DNA of 49,971 bases, taken from positions 1 to 49,971 of the forward strand of contig JAQUAI010000005.1 in assembly GCA_028687335.1 (NCBI GenBank). The letters run 5' to 3'. Below are positions 46,390-49,971 of the stretch, one piece after another. The position numbers and the translations under genes are program-made. The first letter of the stretch is position 1. The number at the start of each line of letters is the position of its first letter. Source of the stretch: Gallionella sp. GTDB taxonomy: Bacteria > Pseudomonadota > Gammaproteobacteria > Burkholderiales > Gallionellaceae. The notes beneath the pieces are model-generated. The model saw nothing but the letters and a program-made list of their open reading frames with translations, was not told the DNA's origin and did no database searches.

Positions 46390-47457
46390 TTACCGATACG
46401 CAGTACATCTTGCACTAGCCTCATAACTTGAGATGTTTTGTTGTGATAGTTGCATGTTCATACATGACCAATACTGTTTTTCTCGCCTTATTCTGAGATC
46501 TTCAGCTTGAGTTTGCTGTGCCGTCTCTCGTGCTTGCTGCGCCTCCTTTTGTTGCTGCTCAGCCAACATGCGACTCTCCTGCAACTGGCGCTGTTCTTCG
46601 CGCATTCGATCTGCTGTCCTGTTGCGAAGCTCCATTTCTTGGCTTTGCCTTTCCGCCACAAATCTTGAAGCATCACCCCTTAAATCTACTTCAGCTTGTG
46701 CCCTTGCTTGAGCTGCATTAGCAATGGATTGTAGAGCCGCCTTCTGTGAATCTATAGCCTGTTGCTGTATTTCATGGCTGTTTTTTTCTTTCAAATAATT
46801 GGTGCCCAAATATCCCATGATGCTCAGCGAGAAAACGCCGATGATGAATGATGCTTTACGGGATTCCCACCAAGAGGGGGCATACTCTTCCTCATTAAGG
46901 GCCTCATAGGAGCGATTGCCTATGGACATCCTGTTTGAAAGACTTTCTAACAACTGCCCATCGTATTGCGCACGCAAACTGGCATTTCCCAGCGTTTCCT
47001 TGGCATATTTAAGCTCTGACGGATGAATGCCTGAACTTGCCTGCTCGTTAAGTTCTAAATCGCTAATGGCCTTTGCAATCGCGGCATCGTCCGCGTCTGG
47101 GCTAACTTTAAGAATCGAATACAAGTTGTGCTTCTTATGGTTTGCCAATTGAGTCGTCAATTCCCGACGAATGTGTGACAGCTCATTCAATTCTTTCAAC
47201 TCTCTGGGAACAGGGGCGGGCAAACTGACAAGAGCACCAGAACCTAAAATAGGGGGCGACTTGACGAGTTCAACAAACCTCAGGCGAATATAAATGGCCT
47301 CAGCCTTGTCTGGATCGCCTAACGCGGCTTCTTTAGCCTGTGTCCACAGCGCGCTATCAACCTGCTTTGTTTTTAATTCATCCGCAATTAACTGATATAT
47401 CTCTTTATCTGACACACAAGCCCCCTTTTTATGCCAATTAAATTCTGCCAAAGACAT
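46390..47457 (-). CDS. Membrane protein with degenerate J-like domain and coiled coil
   Basis: A 355-residue protein of unknown function. Residues 17-65 (IYQLIADELKTKQVDSALWT onward) are a short helical motif seen at the start of various bacterial proteins. About 111-167 resemble a J domain (NLYSILKVSPDADDAAIAKA, YAKETLGNASLRAQYD) but the HPD tripeptide is absent, so it cannot stimulate DnaK in the usual way. One membrane segment lies at about 203-220, and about 225-330 is a long glutamine- and glutamate-rich coiled coil. The true J-domain protein lies immediately upstream, so they may act as partners. Confidence 0.7.
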   Translation of the reverse strand: MSLAEFNWHKKGACVSDKEIYQLIADELKTKQVDSALWTQAKEAALGDPDKAEAIYIRLRFVELVKSPPILGSGALVSLPAPVPRELKELNELSHIRRELTTQLANHKKHNLYSILKVSPDADDAAIAKAISDLELNEQASSGIHPSELKYAKETLGNASLRAQYDGQLLESLSNRMSIGNRSYEALNEEEYAPSWWESRKASFIIGVFSLSIMGYLGTNYLKEKNSHEIQQQAIDSQKAALQSIANAAQARAQAEVDLRGDASRFVAERQSQEMELRNRTADRMREEQRQLQESRMLAEQQQKEAQQARETAQQTQAEDLRIRREKQYWSCMNMQLSQQNISSYEASARCTAYR

Positions 47458-47550
47458 TTTCGAATTATATGCCTGACGCGGAACTCCCTACCTACGCATT
47501 CCTCACACCTAGTTAAAAGCCATTCCTGATCATAATTTCAGTTGGCTGGA

Positions 47551-48468
47551 TCAAGGCAAATCTGACCTGCTCTCATCGCCTGTTGTGGGCGGGGCCGGTT
47601 GTAGCGATTTAATGATGAATGACTCGGGCAGCAGGACATCAACAACGCCGTAATGCGCCGGTACTCCTGTGTCGTTTGAAGGGTAGACCTGATGCCGATT
47701 GGTGCCAGTAATGTCGCCGATAGCATCCAGAATAATTTGTTTCAAATATTGCTCGCCATCAGGTTTCATTAACCTCTCGTATTTGGCATCCGCGAGCCTT
47801 GCAGTTAATTGCTGGCTGATAATTTTTCTGTTGTCTTGAATGAATGAAATGAATTGACTGGAATCAAACGTGCCCACAATAACGCTCAATTCCGTTATGT
47901 TCAAAATATGCGTTGCATCGACTGCGGCTCCATTCATTGGCTCAGAGACAACGTTTAGATTTACTTTGATATCCTGAATAAATCTTGGAATAGTTCTCGC
48001 GTCCAGCCCAAGAGCTGGCTCGTTAACTTTAATTTGCTGTGTATCGGATGGCAAAGTTTCGACCTGCAAGTTCGCATCTTTGACTACCGGGGTTTGAGAC
48101 TGTTTGATCTCAGATGAAGTGCCGACATACCAGACGACCCAAGCCGCAGCCACGGCGAATAGCCAAGCAAAGCTGCCAGGCATACCCTTCTTTTTGGCGG
48201 GACGAGAGATCGGTTGGGGAATCTTTCTGGGCTGGGCTTGAGCCCACAGCAACTCCTGTTGACGTTTAAGTTCGACATCGTAAGCAGCGCGCCTGCCAGG
48301 ATCAGACAGCATTTCGTATGCTTGAACTATCGAGGACGAATGTGCGGCAGCCTCATCATCACCTGGGTTTTTATCAGGATGATACCGCTGCATTAAACTT
48401 TTATAAGCCGCTTTCAGCACCTCCTGGCTGGCATTAGGGCTCACTTCCAGAATTTCGTATGAATTCAT
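47551..48468 (-). CDS. Membrane-anchored J-domain protein with FliL-like C-terminal domain
   Basis: A 305-residue protein. Residues 1-66 are a full J domain with H30-P31-D32 and should stimulate DnaK. A membrane segment (about 98-116) follows a basic stretch (RPAKKKG), so the J domain is cytoplasmic and the C-terminal part periplasmic. About 145-285 has the pattern of FliL: a long strand-forming VNLNV segment, a helix with ISQQLTARLADAKYERLM, LKQIILDAI and a closing VVDVLLPESFIIKSL strand. FliL homology is my inference from pattern only. It precedes the degenerate-J protein gene. Confidence 0.72.
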   Translation of the reverse strand: MNSYEILEVSPNASQEVLKAAYKSLMQRYHPDKNPGDDEAAAHSSSIVQAYEMLSDPGRRAAYDVELKRQQELLWAQAQPRKIPQPISRPAKKKGMPGSFAWLFAVAAAWVVWYVGTSSEIKQSQTPVVKDANLQVETLPSDTQQIKVNEPALGLDARTIPRFIQDIKVNLNVVSEPMNGAAVDATHILNITELSVIVGTFDSSQFISFIQDNRKIISQQLTARLADAKYERLMKPDGEQYLKQIILDAIGDITGTNRHQVYPSNDTGVPAHYGVVDVLLPESFIIKSLQPAPPTTGDESRSDLP

Positions 48469-48548
48469 TTTCCGAGGCTGTTTGATCAGATAAATTGCAT
48501 TATGGATGCTTTATAGCTCGCTTTTAAAAAACCGTGATCCCTGATGTG

Positions 48549-48881
48549 TCACCTTGCTAATCGGTTGAGCAACACCGTCTGCAAATCACGGTGGCTATCC
48601 AACACCGCCATGATCAAGACCTGCTTGTTATCAACTCGGTAAACGATGCGCCAAGGCGCGCTGACAAGCTCACGATATTGCGAGATGCCGGTATGCAACA
48701 ACTCAGGCACGACGCGACCGCGATTGGGCAAAGTAATCAAAAGTGCGGCTTTGGATTCCAGTTTTTGCAGGATTGCCAGTGCATCGCCAATACTATCCTG
48801 TGCAATGTACTCGACGATCTCCGTCAAATCCTGTTGCGCCGTGTGCGACCACAGCACCTGATATTTCCTGACTTCAGCCAC
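48549..48881 (-). CDS. RelE/ParE-family toxin
   Basis: The toxin of a type II toxin-antitoxin pair, 110 residues, with the usual RelE/ParE pattern: WSHTAQQDLTEIVEYIAQDS in the first helices, RELVSAPWRIVYRVD in the beta-sheet and VLIMAVLDSHRDLQTVL at the end. Whether it cuts mRNA or poisons gyrase cannot be decided from sequence alone. It begins with a GTG inside the end of the antitoxin gene (eight-base overlap), as is typical. Confidence 0.88.
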   Translation of the reverse strand: MAEVRKYQVLWSHTAQQDLTEIVEYIAQDSIGDALAILQKLESKAALLITLPNRGRVVPELLHTGISQYRELVSAPWRIVYRVDNKQVLIMAVLDSHRDLQTVLLNRLAR

Positions 48882-49155
48882 GCTGCTTTTGCTGTTTCAG
48901 CAAAGACGAGCGCAATCCATCGAACACCTTGGCTTGTGGAGTGAGACGATTCTTCTGCACATCGGCCTCGCCCTGCACCATCAGCTTCAACATCAAAAAG
49001 GCATCCTGCTGTTTGCGGTAAGTCTCGTAATCCTGCACCACCGCACTGGCCGAACCATTTTGCGTCAGGATGATATTTGCTCCGCCGCGCGTCTCCTGCA
49101 ACAAACGGCTAGCGGAAGTTTTGAAATCGGTCAGGCTAATGATTTGCTCTTGCAT
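48874..49155 (-). CDS. Phd/YefM-family antitoxin
   Basis: A 93-residue antitoxin. The N-terminal DNA-binding part reads ISLTDFKTSASRLLQETRGG and continues with ILTQNGSASAVVQDYETY, the standard Phd/YefM pattern; the basic glutamine-rich C-terminus should wrap the toxin. It is first in the operon and probably represses it. The toxin gene overlaps its last codons. Confidence 0.9.
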   Translation of the reverse strand: MQEQIISLTDFKTSASRLLQETRGGANIILTQNGSASAVVQDYETYRKQQDAFLMLKLMVQGEADVQKNRLTPQAKVFDGLRSSLLKQQKQRG

Positions 49156-49264
49156 GACAGGTCACCGAATAAGGACTGAATACGGTCATTTTAACGGGAA
49201 GGAAAATAAAGACAAGGCGAATGGTCTTCCTAGAAGCTTGCCGTGGTGCAGTTGCAATGTGAAT

Positions 49265-49971
49265 TCACCTCGCCACTTCGAATAGTTCTATCTTTTCTCG
49301 TGGAATCGCGTATGCAGTTCTGTTTTCCTTACTAAGGGCAAATACATAATTGTTATTGGCTGCGATCACCACAAGTGAAGAACTTGCAACTGGCAACGGA
49401 AAATTGGTCGATATCTTGGTTAGAGCTTTATTGCCCCATTGGCCTGCATTGAAATCATGTACCTGTTTGTATAGCGACACCCCCGTAATTGATACAAAGG
49501 TAAATAGTGCAGTTAAAGCAAACTGAGCGGCTAATGGCTTCGAAAATATCATTTTCGACATTCTCTCGGCTAACCATAACGAAATGAGTCCTCCAAGAAT
49601 TTGCATTTCAGAAAATGACGGTTCGTTGTTATATGCCCCCCACGCTATGCGAGCGGCAAGGAAAACAACTAATGCAAGCATCCATTGATCCACTCTATTC
49701 ATTTGGGGCCGCAAAATCTCGCTTTCCATTCTCGACCTCATACTGCTATGCCGCAATCCGGCCGCAAAGGCAATAATCGTTACGATAGTTGAAAAAGCCG
49801 CATAACGAATTTGCTCAATGCTTGCCGCCAGATAATCCGCGAGTGAGAAGAAAAGTGACACGTCTATCCCGAAGGCGCCAAGAAGTACTGTTGTATACAG
49901 ATAACCAGATATGACAAACAAGGCTGAGGTAACACCTATGGCTCCAACCATATCTGAAAGGTTGAAGTCAA
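49265..49971 (-). CDS. Membrane protein of unknown function, N-terminus beyond the window
   Basis: At least 228 residues with four or more hydrophobic segments in the first 170 (GVTSALFVISGYLYTTVLLG, YAAFSTIVTIIAFAAG, WMLALVVFLAARI, AALFTFVSIT-like) and a C-terminal soluble domain of about 60 residues that begins near NKALTKISTNFPLP and ends EVAR. The frame stays open through the ATG at 49951 to the window edge, reading DFNLSD before it, so the true start probably lies outside. I recognise no family. Confidence 0.65.
   Translation of the reverse strand, partial: DFNLSDMVGAIGVTSALFVISGYLYTTVLLGAFGIDVSLFFSLADYLAASIEQIRYAAFSTIVTIIAFAAGLRHSSMRSRMESEILRPQMNRVDQWMLALVVFLAARIAWGAYNNEPSFSEMQILGGLISLWLAERMSKMIFSKPLAAQFALTALFTFVSITGVSLYKQVHDFNAGQWGNKALTKISTNFPLPVASSSLVVIAANNNYVFALSKENRTAYAIPREKIELFEVAR

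Overview
The window looks like a piece of a betaproteobacterial chromosome, probably from the Nitrosomonadales (Gallionellaceae-like). That placement is an inference. It rests on the minus-strand order kdsD-kdsC-lptC-lptA-lptB-rpoN-hpf-ptsN-hprK-rapZ (hprK beside rapZ and ptsN is typical of beta-proteobacteria), on the tyrS/M23 peptidase/anmK neighbourhood, and on a large flagellar-type chemotaxis operon with two c-type-heme chemoreceptors. I see no tRNA, rRNA or CRISPR array.

Layout. 1-125: end of an IS3-family insertion sequence that has cut off the C-terminus of an AAA+ ATPase gene (97-1683, minus). 2157-4284: a two-gene unit, a DgcZ-type diguanylate cyclase with an N-terminal zinc-binding CZB domain, then an EAL phosphodiesterase with a C-terminal CZB domain. 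4364-13505: a long minus-strand run. Read in its own direction it holds Kdo synthesis and LPS export (kdsD, kdsC, lptCAB), sigma-54 and ribosome hibernation (rpoN, hpf), nitrogen-PTS and RNase adaptor genes (ptsN, hprK, rapZ), then a NusG-domain-II protein, a Gx transporter and ubiX. Most junctions overlap or abut. A 219-bp MITE-like element separates this run from a CPA2 cation/proton antiporter gene (13859-15826), which ends in an intrinsic terminator.

16021-32608: the chemotaxis operon. A good sigma-28 promoter at 15938-15964 precedes four chemoreceptor genes, two cheV genes, cheY, cheZ, cheA, a fifth receptor, a soluble CZB receptor, cheR and a receiver-less cheB. Neither cheW nor cheD is present here; the two CheV proteins could take CheW's coupling role. 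Two receptors carry a periplasmic CxxCH heme motif, two carry an Aer-like PAS domain, and one is a loop-deleted copy of the PAS-heme receptor. The likely inputs are therefore redox state and electron-acceptor taxis (heme, PAS) plus zinc or oxidant sensing (CZB). The cytoplasmic c-di-GMP pair at 2-4 kb carries the same CZB sensor, so motility and c-di-GMP may answer to a shared zinc-type signal.

32612-38729: cell-wall recycling (anmK), an M23 endopeptidase, tyrS, and an overlapping trio MgtC-type membrane protein / DUF455 ferritin-like protein / secreted thioredoxin-MsrB fusion. 38849-49971: more accessory content. It contains a seventh chemoreceptor, a secreted rhodanese, a small AraC / secreted protein / NmrA-like cluster, a YciC-like membrane protein, a Tat-exported FecR-domain protein, an ABM-type protein, two J-domain-related membrane proteins (one apparently fused to a FliL-like domain), a Phd/RelE-type toxin-antitoxin pair and a membrane protein cut by the window edge.
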